Origin: Peptoniphilus catoniae
Lineage (GTDB): Bacteria > Bacillota > Clostridia > Tissierellales > Peptoniphilaceae
Length of the DNA: 64,000 nucleotides
Reading direction: 5' to 3'
Assembly (NCBI RefSeq): GCF_901447155.2
Contig: NZ_LR588417.1
Coordinates: 1-64,000 of the forward strand
Shown here: in pieces, positions 1-8,400 of the stretch
Layout: every line of letters begins with the position of its first letter
Numbering within the stretch: the first letter of the stretch is position 1
Program-made: the position numbers and the translations under genes
The notes under the pieces: model-generated
What the model was told of the DNA's origin: nothing
The model's input: only the letters and a program-made list of their open reading frames with translations
Database searches by the model: none

Positions 1-440
1 AAGAAAAACCAGTAAATAGTATAGAAATAGATTGGAAACTTGAACTTACAATAGGAATAGACGTACTTAATAGAGAAATAAACGGAGTACAATCAAAAAT
101 CAAGATGGATATAGCACCATATATCAAGGAAGGAAGAACCATGCTCCCAGTAAGATATGTGGCAGAGGCACTTGGATTTGACGTAGATTGGAATGAAAGT
201 ACTAGAACAGTAATATTGAAAGAAGGTAGTACAAGAGTAGAAATACCAGTAGACACCAACCAAATAATCGTAAATGGCAAAGTCTACACCAGCGATGTAA
301 AACCGGAAATTATAAATGGCAGAACTATGCTTCCAATAGCTAATATAGCAAGAGCACTGGGACTTCAAGACGGCAAGGATATAATCTGGAATAGTCAAAC
401 CAACAAGGTTACTATTTATAGATCCATTCTTGTTAAATAA
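1..440 (+). CDS. C-terminal part of a copper amine oxidase N-domain (stalk) protein, 5' truncated by window
   Basis: The reading frame is open from base 3 to the stop at 438-440, so the gene begins outside the window. Two copies of the pattern GRTMLP followed by V/I..A.ALG..V.W and a beta-strand ending in T(V/I)I are visible (about bases 132-225 and 318-420). This is the signature of the copper amine oxidase N-terminal-like domain, which in Firmicutes surface proteins is a non-enzymatic stalk or wall-associated module. The fragment ends right after the second copy and is followed by a good terminator. Its full domain content and location cannot be judged from here. The nearby SLH proteins fit a cell-surface role, but that is inference. 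Confidence 0.8.
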   Translation, partial: EKPVNSIEIDWKLELTIGIDVLNREINGVQSKIKMDIAPYIKEGRTMLPVRYVAEALGFDVDWNESTRTVILKEGSTRVEIPVDTNQIIVNGKVYTSDVKPEIINGRTMLPIANIARALGLQDGKDIIWNSQTNKVTIYRSILVK

Positions 441-474
441 GTTAACTCACTCTTAAAATTATATATTAAAGGTA

Positions 475-509
475 AAAACGGTTTAGTATGAGGCTAGACC
501 GTTTTTTTT
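475..509 (+). terminator. Rho-independent terminator of the stalk-domain gene
   Basis: A hairpin with arms AACGGT.TAG and CTAGACCGTT (one mismatch, short loop) is followed by eight T residues, 35 bases after the stop codon. Confidence 0.85.
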
Positions 510-606
510 ACTTAAACTCAGCTTGCTCTTCTATAATGGTGGAGAAAGTTCCTTTCTCTGCTATAATTAAGTTAAACAAACACTGATTATTTATGTGAGG
601 TATATT

Positions 607-2109
607 ATGAAAAGAAATTTTAAAATTTTAATTATTTTAATGCTTGCCGTTGCTATTTTTTCCGGCTGCAAAAAAGAAGGTAGTTCGTCTAAGCTTGTAA
701 ATGAAAATACAAACAATACAAACAATACAAGCAATATTAATAATGCTGATAAGAAAAAATCCCCAGAGAAAGATTCTAATAAGACCGGCTCTAAAGATAA
801 AAAAGTTTTAAGGCCTGTTAAGGGTGCAAAAATCGGTTCCATGTCTTCCTATGTTGAGGATAGGGAGATTTGGAATGACTTCATGGATGAAAAATATATA
901 GCCTCTGCAAAGAGAGATAACTTTGGCATTCACCTACCTAGGATTCTTTTAGACTCCAAGGATGCAAAGGCGGCAAACGCTGAAATTGATGAAATGGTAG
1001 AAAATATAAAAAATATATACGAGACTCACAAGGATGATTCTGAAAGTGCCGATCTTGGAATTTATCTTTCTTTTTCTACTTACCAAGACGAAAATATACT
1101 TAGCGTCATGATTGAATCCTATGATTATTGGCAGGATGATCCTGCAGATTATATTGCCTATAACTTTTCTCTACCTGATGGAAAATTTATTGATGACTAT
1201 AAGCTGATGAGTAATTTCGGTGTAGATGCCGATGACCTTTTAGGCATAGTTGAGGATAGCCTGAGGGAAAGGCAAGATCTAACCACCGGCCTTTACTATT
1301 CAGATGTCCTTGACAATACCTTTATCTATAATCCAAGCAACTATACAGGCATGGTTCTTAACACCCTATGGGACAAATTCCGTTCTATAGATCATCAAAT
1401 TTATATAGACGAGGTCGGCAAACCTAACTTTCTCTTTAGTCAATATGATCTTGGAAACATGGGCTTCTACCCGGTAACTTTAAATTTAAAGTCAAACAGC
1501 TTTAATAAGAATCCTATTTCTGATGAATATCTAAGGATGGCGAGAAAGCTCGGCATCGATTCTACTGATAAAAAATACAAGGCCTTTATAATTTATCTGG
1601 GCTCTGTCTATGATGAGGATAGTTTAAAGAGAACCCTTGAAAAGCTTTATCCCTGGTCAAGTTTATTTTTAGATTATGAAGATCCCAATATGCTTATCTC
1701 CATGAAAGAAAGCAAGGGCGGCGACATGCCTTTTCTAAATGGAGCTGAGTGCTATTTGATTATACCTAAGTACAGAAATGCCTCTGTCTCCCTAAAGGAA
1801 TTGGAAATTTCCCAAGACGGAAAATTAAAAGAGGTGGACAATTACCTCTTGGATAATAATGCCTGTGCAGGAACTACCTTTATCTGTCAAAATATTAGTG
1901 AAATTGCTCCAAACGGAAAAATCACCATTAGGTACAGAGACGATGTCTTGGAGTTCTCACCATCAATTAGCTTAAAGGACGGCAGCCTGATTTTACCTAA
2001 GGGAGTCTTTAATGCCGAGGATATCCTCGATTGGAACAGCCTCGTAGAAGAAGATCTCTATTCATACACTATGTTTGAAAGAATTAATTTCATCCTTGGT
2101 GTAGGTTGA
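607..2109 (+). CDS. Putative lipoprotein of unknown function
   Basis: This encodes a protein of 500 residues. I chose the ATG at 607 because GTGAGG lies 7 bases upstream; the GTG at 595 would put the ribosome site inside the gene. Residues 1-20 are a type II signal peptide: basic MKRN, a hydrophobic core, then the relaxed lipobox FSGC with the lipid-modified Cys at about position 20. An Asn/Ser/Lys-rich spacer (about residues 20-65) follows, typical of lipoproteins held off the membrane. The rest is a globular alpha/beta domain with many Asp and Tyr. The segment around 'YNFSLPDGKFIDDYKLM' resembles the DUF3298-type pattern of extracellular Firmicute proteins, but this is weak. It appears monocistronic. 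No function can be assigned. Confidence 0.85.
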   Translation: MKRNFKILIILMLAVAIFSGCKKEGSSSKLVNENTNNTNNTSNINNADKKKSPEKDSNKTGSKDKKVLRPVKGAKIGSMSSYVEDREIWNDFMDEKYIASAKRDNFGIHLPRILLDSKDAKAANAEIDEMVENIKNIYETHKDDSESADLGIYLSFSTYQDENILSVMIESYDYWQDDPADYIAYNFSLPDGKFIDDYKLMSNFGVDADDLLGIVEDSLRERQDLTTGLYYSDVLDNTFIYNPSNYTGMVLNTLWDKFRSIDHQIYIDEVGKPNFLFSQYDLGNMGFYPVTLNLKSNSFNKNPISDEYLRMARKLGIDSTDKKYKAFIIYLGSVYDEDSLKRTLEKLYPWSSLFLDYEDPNMLISMKESKGGDMPFLNGAECYLIIPKYRNASVSLKELEISQDGKLKEVDNYLLDNNACAGTTFICQNISEIAPNGKITIRYRDDVLEFSPSISLKDGSLILPKGVFNAEDILDWNSLVEEDLYSYTMFERINFILGVG

Positions 2110-2235
2110 TAACATAAAAGATTTAAAAATTAAAAGTGTCCAGTAAATGGACTTAAAATAGTTAAAAGTCTTTTATTACAAATTGAAGAATGGATAATTT
2201 ATGAAAAAATCAAAAAAGGTAAAAAGAAAAAGAAG

Positions 2236-2415
2236 ATGATTATTATAATTGTTTTATTACTCTTAGTAGCCCCTCTTCCCTTTGGCTATGAAGATTCAAT
2301 ATCTTCCTATAATTCAATTTTGTTTTCCTACAACGCCTATCGCATCTTAAAAAATGATGATTCATATTATACTAAAAGTGAATTTTTAATCTTTCCCTTT
2401 AATCTTTTTAAATAA
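2236..2415 (+). CDS. Small membrane protein, probably frameshifted at its start
   Basis: This 59-codon frame starts at an ATG in a purine-rich stretch. It has an Ile/Leu-rich transmembrane helix at once, then PLPFGYEDS..SYNSILFSYNAYR and a C-terminal FLIFPFNLFK. It resembles small Firmicute membrane proteins of the pattern 'P(I/L)P..Y.DGG...Y.A.LY', recalled from memory. A second ATG at 2201 gives MKKSKKVKRKRR and then stops at 2239. Its basic N-terminus would join the helix if one base changed in the long A tract. The intact gene therefore probably began at 2201 and either the copy is broken or an A-run slip restores it. No strong ribosome site precedes either ATG. Confidence 0.45.
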   Translation: MIIIIVLLLLVAPLPFGYEDSISSYNSILFSYNAYRILKNDDSYYTKSEFLIFPFNLFK

Positions 2416-2535
2416 AGGGATAAAAAATAAATATGGACCCTCTAGATTTATTTGATATGCTATATAAAGCAAATGTATTTTACTATTGATTTTTAAAAAA
2501 TTCACATCTATTTAAGATTCTAAGGTGATGATTAA

Positions 2536-2862
2536 ATGAGCAAGGTATTAAATAAAAAACAAATGACTGAGGAAGCTATAAAGCTTCATTATATTACACC
2601 GTCTATTACCTCCAAGTGGAATAAAGACAAGATTACTATGGAAACTCAAATTACAGACGGAAAAATTAATATTCGTGGGAATCTTAGGTTTAGAGAAAAA
2701 CCCAAAAAAGCTGACTATATATTATATTTAAATAACAATAACCCCATTGCCGTTGTAGAAGCCAAGGATAATAAAAAGAGTATTTCTTAAGGTTTGCAAC
2801 AAGCTATGGCCTATGCAAGGATGCTCGACTTGCCCTTTGCCTACAGTTTTATATGCCTATAA
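2536..2862 (+). pseudogene. hsdR: Remnant of type I restriction enzyme R subunit (hsdR) N-terminus
   Basis: The 84-residue frame has the HsdR N-terminal nuclease signature: KADYILYLNNNNPIAVVEAKD, with the D...ExK catalytic pattern of PD-(D/E)xK nucleases. A TAA at 2788 interrupts it, but the same frame continues with GLQQAMAYARMLDLPFAYSF, which is exactly what normally follows in HsdR, before stopping for good at 2860-2862. A complete HsdR is roughly 800-1100 residues with a helicase motor; none of that is present, nor hsdM or hsdS. A fair ribosome site (AAGGTGAT) precedes the ATG, so a short peptide may still be made. The fragment is very unlikely to restrict DNA. Confidence 0.85.
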
Positions 2863-2895
2863 TATAAAATCAATTTATATATTAAAAACTTATTT

Positions 2896-2922
2896 AGCAT
2901 CCGAATGATTCGGGTGCTTTTT
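2896..2922 (+). terminator. Possible terminator after the hsdR remnant
   Basis: A 9-bp hairpin (GCATCCGAA / TTCGGGTGC, one G.T pair) is followed by five T residues. It may be left over from whatever gene once ended here. Confidence 0.55.
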
Positions 2923-3046
2923 GCTGCTTAAATTAAATGTGTAATGTTTAATAAAATCAATACCATAATCCCGAAGGCCCCTATAAATATATTAAGTTTA
3001 ATAACATTAAAGAAAGTGCAAAGAATCAGCTTAAAACATATAATAA

Positions 3047-3072
3047 AAGGCTATCCTTTTATAGATAGCCTT
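3047..3072 (-). terminator. Terminator of the K+ channel gene
   Basis: On the minus strand a 9-bp perfect hairpin AAGGCTATC / GATAGCCTT is followed by a T-rich run. Its first arm overlaps the stop codon at 3071-3073. Confidence 0.75.
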
Positions 3073-4078
3073 AATTAATTTCATCGCCTAAGTGTTTTAA
3101 CTTGTCAACCTGTTCTTCTCTTCCAAGAACAATAAGCACATCTCCAATTTTAAAGGTGTAGTCAATTGGTGGGTTAAAAAGCATTTCATTGTCTTCAATC
3201 TTTTTTATTGCAAGAACGGTAAGCCCTGTTTTCTTAGGAATTTGTGCTTCAACTAAATTTTTATTTTCAAGATAGGAGCCCTTCTTCACTATAACCTCTT
3301 CAAGGTCCAGCTCCACATCTCCAATTCTTGTAACTACATCTAAAAATGAAATAATATTGGGTTTTGTCATTAGTGATGCCATTCTGTTGCCGCTTATTTC
3401 TACTGCGGACAAAGTTTTGTTTGCACCGACTTTTAATAATTTTTCACGCCCTGATTTGCTAAGAGAATTTGCAATAATGTATATCTCTTTGTTAAGGTTT
3501 CTTGCTGTAAGTACAGTTACTATATTATCCACTTCTGTTTCCAAGGTGGCAAGAAGTCCCTTAGCCCTTTGGATTCCGGCTTGCTCTAAAATACTTTCTT
3601 CAGTGGAGTGGCCTTCCACTACCAAAATGTTATGGTGGCTATAGTCGTCAAGGTCTTCACGCTTGTCCGTTATAACAACAAAGTCCAAATTCTCATCTAT
3701 AAATTTTTTTATAATTACCTCTGCCAACTCTCCCGATCCACATATTATATAGTGATCACTTAGAGTGGAAATTTTTTTATTCATTTTGTTTCCCTTCCAC
3801 AAATCTGCAACCTTACCCTCAACAAACATAGCAACAACTGTGGTAAAAGCATATCCCACCACACCTACACCTGCAAATATCATAAAGATTGAAAAAAGCT
3901 CCGATTGACTGCTGGTGGTTCCGATTTCGCCAAAGCCTACAGTGGATATAGTTATAACTGTCATATAAAAAGCATCTACAAAAGATACATCTAATAAGAT
4001 CTTATAACCGATTTCGCCAATAATTAGTAAAAGTGCAAATGCATAAAGAATAAATTTTAGTTTTCTTTTATCTTCCAT
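3071..4078 (-). CDS. Two-helix potassium channel with RCK (TrkA-N/TrkA-C) regulatory domains
   Basis: This encodes a protein of 335 residues. It has two transmembrane segments (about 8-28 and 62-85) around a pore loop whose selectivity filter reads TVGFGE at residues 46-51, a variant of TVGYGD. Next comes a Rossmann-type RCK/TrkA-N domain beginning IICGSGELAE near 112, and a TrkA-C domain over the last 80 or so residues. This is the layout of MthK-type channels, in which tetramers pass K+ and the cytosolic gating ring binds Ca2+ or a nucleotide; the ligand cannot be read from sequence. The start is supported by GGAGAGG just upstream. It is a single gene, with its own terminator. KtrB/KtrA occur 30 kb away, so this is a separate K+ pathway. 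Confidence 0.9.
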   Translation of the reverse strand: MEDKRKLKFILYAFALLLIIGEIGYKILLDVSFVDAFYMTVITISTVGFGEIGTTSSQSELFSIFMIFAGVGVVGYAFTTVVAMFVEGKVADLWKGNKMNKKISTLSDHYIICGSGELAEVIIKKFIDENLDFVVITDKREDLDDYSHHNILVVEGHSTEESILEQAGIQRAKGLLATLETEVDNIVTVLTARNLNKEIYIIANSLSKSGREKLLKVGANKTLSAVEISGNRMASLMTKPNIISFLDVVTRIGDVELDLEEVIVKKGSYLENKNLVEAQIPKKTGLTVLAIKKIEDNEMLFNPPIDYTFKIGDVLIVLGREEQVDKLKHLGDEIN

Positions 4079-4278
4079 AAGCCTCTCCTCATTAACTGGA
4101 TTATAATATATCCCTTAATAAAAGACTAGACCCTTAAACTCTAACAGAATAAATAAAGGCAACTTGTTTACATTAGAGCCTGCCCTTGCCTCTTAAGTGT
4201 AAAAAATCCTTAAGCTAATAGAGGGTAAATGAATAGATAATATTAAATCAGCAAACAAAAATTGATTCTTGTAAATTT

Positions 4279-5199
4279 TTATTTATACTTTTCCCTATTG
4301 GCCTTTAAAATTTCTTCTGAATGCTTAAGTCTTTTTAGTTCCTCTTCGTTTAAGTCCAGTTCAAGGGCTTTTTCCACGCCGTTTTTACCGATAACACATG
4401 GAGTTGACAGGTAAATGTCATTAAGTCCATAGATTCCTTCTAAAAGTGTGGAAACTAAAATTATCTTTTTTCTGTCATTTGCTATAGCATCTATCATTGA
4501 ACAAACAGTATTGCCTATACCGCATTGAGTATGACCCTTGCCATCTATTACCCTCCAGGCTCTTTCTCTAACAAGGTCTTCAACCTTATCTCTGGAAAAA
4601 TCTATAGGATTAGCCTTTAAATAATCATCTAATTTAATATTGTTAATAAGAACATTTGACCAGGCGACAAATTGACTTTCACCATGTTCGCCAATGGTTA
4701 TGCCTCTAACATCTGAGGGATCAATGTCTAAAATTTTTGCAAGAGTTGTATTTAGTCTTACTGTATCAAGAGCGGTGCCGGATCCAATAACTCTTTGCTT
4801 GGGAAATCCACTTGCCCTATAAACCAAGTCCGCCATTAAATCACAAGGATTGCTTACCACTATAAAGATACCATTAAAGCCCGCTGCCACTATTTCTTTT
4901 ACATAGGACTCAGTGCTGCTTTTAAATTTGACGTATTCTTCAAGCCTGTCATTTATTCCCGATAAGTCTCCTGTAGATAGGACTATTATGTCTCTGTCTG
5001 CCATATCTGCATAGGAGCCCCAGCCCATTTTTACATAGTGAGGATAGAAGCTTGATGCATCCTCTATGTCCATGGCTTGAGCCTTTGCTCTTTCTTCTAT
5101 TATGTCGTTGTACCTTATATCAGATACTATGCCCATTCTCGCCGCCGTATACCCAACGGCAAAGCCGACTGCACCTGCTCCGATAATGCCTAATTTCAT
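4279..5199 (-). CDS. L-lactate / L-2-hydroxycarboxylate dehydrogenase family
   Basis: This 306-residue protein has the NAD-binding GAGAVG at residues 7-12 and SNPCD near 116. It keeps the catalytic residues of the LDH/MDH family: Arg85 (NDRLE), Asp145 and Arg148 in LDTVR, and His172 in GEHGE. It would interconvert a 2-oxoacid and an L-2-hydroxyacid with NADH in the cytosol. The substrate loop TGDLSGINDR departs from the usual lactate (G..Q.PGETR) and malate motifs. A branched or larger side chain, as in L-2-hydroxyisocaproate dehydrogenase, is therefore possible. GAGGTGA lies before the ATG. The gene stands alone; its pairing with the K+ channel gene downstream is probably incidental. Confidence 0.88.
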   Translation of the reverse strand: MKLGIIGAGAVGFAVGYTAARMGIVSDIRYNDIIEERAKAQAMDIEDASSFYPHYVKMGWGSYADMADRDIIVLSTGDLSGINDRLEEYVKFKSSTESYVKEIVAAGFNGIFIVVSNPCDLMADLVYRASGFPKQRVIGSGTALDTVRLNTTLAKILDIDPSDVRGITIGEHGESQFVAWSNVLINNIKLDDYLKANPIDFSRDKVEDLVRERAWRVIDGKGHTQCGIGNTVCSMIDAIANDRKKIILVSTLLEGIYGLNDIYLSTPCVIGKNGVEKALELDLNEEELKRLKHSEEILKANREKYK

Positions 5200-5219
5200 A
5201 AATTTTCACCTCAGATTTA

Positions 5220-5249
5220 ATTATATCAAATATATTAAAGCGGGAAAAT
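5220..5249 (-). promoter_or_regulatory. Possible promoter of the dehydrogenase gene
   Basis: A perfect TATAAT lies at 5225-5220 on the minus strand, 21 bases before the start codon. The -35 region 17 bases further up (TTTTCC) is poor, so only the -10 is convincing. Confidence 0.4.
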
Positions 5250-5312
5250 TTATGAAAAAATAAAAAATATAGTTTTTAAAAATATTTTTAAATTTATAGT
5301 TAAAAAGGCTAT

Positions 5313-5365
5313 ATTATCATCATATATCAATTGAATTATAAGCCTAATTAATATATGATGATAAT
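5313..5365 (+). promoter_or_regulatory. Promoter embedded in a 20-bp-arm inverted repeat
   Basis: The arms 5313-5327 and 5351-5365 (ATTATCATCATATAT and its exact complement) match perfectly. Pairing continues inward over 5 more positions with one mismatch, leaving a 13-base loop. A promoter fits within it: TTGAAT at 5331-5336, a 17-base spacer, and TATGAT at 5354-5359, so the -10 box lies inside the right arm. Transcription would start near 5366, giving a leader of about 86 bases. A dimeric regulator binding both arms would block RNA polymerase. The alternative is a DNA or RNA hairpin with no protein partner. Confidence 0.7.
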
Positions 5366-5451
5366 TAATAATATGGACTAAATGAATTTAGTTTCTTATT
5401 AAGAATATATAGGGAAAAACAAAAATTATTCCTAATAGAGAGGGAGAGAAA

Positions 5452-8400
5452 GTGAAAAATTATTTAAAAAGAACAACGACATTTTTATTAGCATTACTTA
5501 TGCTCTTGTCGGTTCCGGCACAGGCCTTTGCCGAGGTGAATTATAATAACTTAACGGGCGACAAATCAGAGATTGTAAACAAACTGACACCTGTTAAGCC
5601 GGCAAAGACAGACAAGGCAGCAGATTTAATTAAAAATCCGGAGCAGCCGGCCATCTACACCCTGCGTACTGATTTTAAGGTACAAAGAGGGGAAAAGTAT
5701 GAGGTTGACTACCAACCATACATCGCAAGTGTAGGTGCAGCAGCAACAAATGAGGAAAAAGCTAAAGTTAAGAAGACTATAGACCTACCTGCTCTTGCTG
5801 GTTATGACGAGCCAGAAGATGATTTTAAAATTGACTACAAAACTGTCAAAGAGGCTGCAGATGGTAAGGGCAAAGCAGGCGATGATGTTAACGGCTTTAG
5901 ATACTCTGACAAGCAAGATTTTAAATACACAGCTAGAAGCAATAGTATTAAAATCAAACACGTCTTCCAAGACTTAGAAGACTTTACCAAGTACACAAAT
6001 CCGGATGGAAGTACTGATGAAGAACACGCACTTTTTACCACTCAACAAGGTAATACTGGTTCAACTATGGAAGTAAGTCCATTGGACAAAAATGATCCGA
6101 GAGTAAAAGGCTTTGTCCCAGAAGCTGACTCTATAACAATGCAAGTTCCGGAAAATGCTACGAACTTTATTTTGGAATACCGTTACAACCGTGCCCACTA
6201 CGATGTAGTTTTTGACACTGCAGGCGGAACAGAGCTTCCAGCTCGTACCCTTTACACAGGACAAGTGATTCCTAAACTTGCCGATGAAGCTATTCCTACA
6301 AAAGTAGGCGGCAAGTTCCAAGGTTGGAAGCCATCTGTAGATTTAGAATCTATAAATGGAAGCAAATATAGGGCAGATGGAATCATCAAAGATACTAATG
6401 GCAAGGCTATTTTAAACCTAGCTGCAGATATAAAAATGCCGGCAAGTAAGGTTACCTTCACAGCAGTTTGGAAGGACAAGGACAAGGCAGGCTATGCTGT
6501 CCAATTCTGGGCAGAAAAGGCAGACCACGCAGATGGTGCTTCTCTAGCTGATAAGTACGACTATATAGGCACTCGTGTATATAAAGATCAAACCACAGGC
6601 TCGAGACCGGACCTCGACAATGAACCGGTAAAAGACATCGTCTTTCCTGACCTAGACCAATTTCGTCTAAAAAAGATATGGAATGGCGATAGATTTAATC
6701 GTGGAAAAGATCTTTATCTAAACAAGTTCTATGTTTACAACCAAGCTCTAACTCATGATCAAAATAAGGACCCTGCAAATGTAAATCTAGTTAAGTCTGT
6801 GGATGCAACAGGTAAGACTGTCTACAATATCTACTACGACAGACAAGTATATGAACTATACTTCACTGAATCCAATCATTATAAAAAGATAGATAATGGT
6901 AAAAATACTTTTTACCCTGAAATTTGGGGATATGACAAAGATAATAATCTGGTAAAATTAGGCGGTCCAGGCAATCCTTACCATTACAAGGCTAGGTTTA
7001 ACCAGCTCATGCTTGGCTGGCCAAACGATTCCATGCAAACCAAGGGCTTTAGTCCTAACATGCAATCCTTCGGCTGGGGACCAAACTATGATACGCCAGA
7101 TTGGCCAACTCACTTGGACACACCTCCTTATCGATTAAATGCCGATGAATTCTTGGACATGGGCGTGAAAACGGGAGATTACACCAGGCGAGGCGGCTAC
7201 ACGAAAAATATAGATAAGGGTGATGGAACAACCATAAATTTAAATTGGTTCGATTTTACAACTCTTTCCTTTGGTATAAAGCAGGATAAAGACTCTATGC
7301 CTCACCACATGGACTTTTGGATGGACGGCTTTAAGGACGGCGAAACAATTATCCGCTACGACCTATACAGGTCCAAGGCAGATACCAATTCTAAAGATTA
7401 TGCGCCTAGATACCCCAAGGTTCAAGGCTTTACTGGCAAGAGAGATTTTGAACCAGCGAAATTTTTTACTGCAGATGACGTAGATAAAATAAACGCCGAG
7501 CGTGCAGCAGTAACACCGTTTCCTACTAAGACATATACAGTGTTTGGGAATGAACTCCCTGTAGGTAAGATGCAATTTATTTACGCCTTCTTTAATAATG
7601 CCGATGAGTTTGGTGACCCTGATGGCTGGGACGGCTTTAAAGAAAACGGCTACCTTAGGTTTAAATACACTCGTAACAAGTACCCACTAAGGTTTAACTG
7701 CGACCCGTCAGTGATTAAGGGTGACAATGAGTTTAACTCAACAAACCAACTACAAACCTTCTATGAATTTCCTCTAAAGGCTCTAAGCCCTAAAGTAGAT
7801 ACTACAGATGAATATAAAAAAGACAATCCAGCTAACTTATTGGATAATCCAGAGAATTTACAAAAATTAGGTCTTACTGATTTAATATTTACAGATACTG
7901 ATGGCAAGTTAAAAGTTAAGCGTCCCGACAATCTTTCAGACCAAATGGTATTCAAGGGATGGGCCCTAGACCCTGCCGGCACTAAGCTTATTTGGGAGAA
8001 CCCGGGCGAAATCATGCCTAACCACCCGGTAAACCTATATGCTAAGTGGGGCGAACCGGACTATAAGTGGAAGGTTACCTTTGATCCAAACGGCGGAAGC
8101 CTAAGAAATATTAAGGAAGAAAATTTAACTACAAGCCGCAAAAAGATACAAGAAGGAGACATAGGTCAAGAAGAAATAAATACCTATGCGAAAAAAGAAG
8201 CCAATGATGGCGACAAGCAAATCTTTACCGTTATCCAAAGACAAAAGCTTGTAGAACCAAAGAAGCCTACAAGAAAAGGCTACGACTTTATGGGTTGGGA
8301 AGTAATTAGATATAAGAAGGATAATAAAGGCGACTATACAAATGAAGTTGACAACTCTTATAGAGAAACTTATAAGGTTCCAGAATTATATTCCTTTGGT

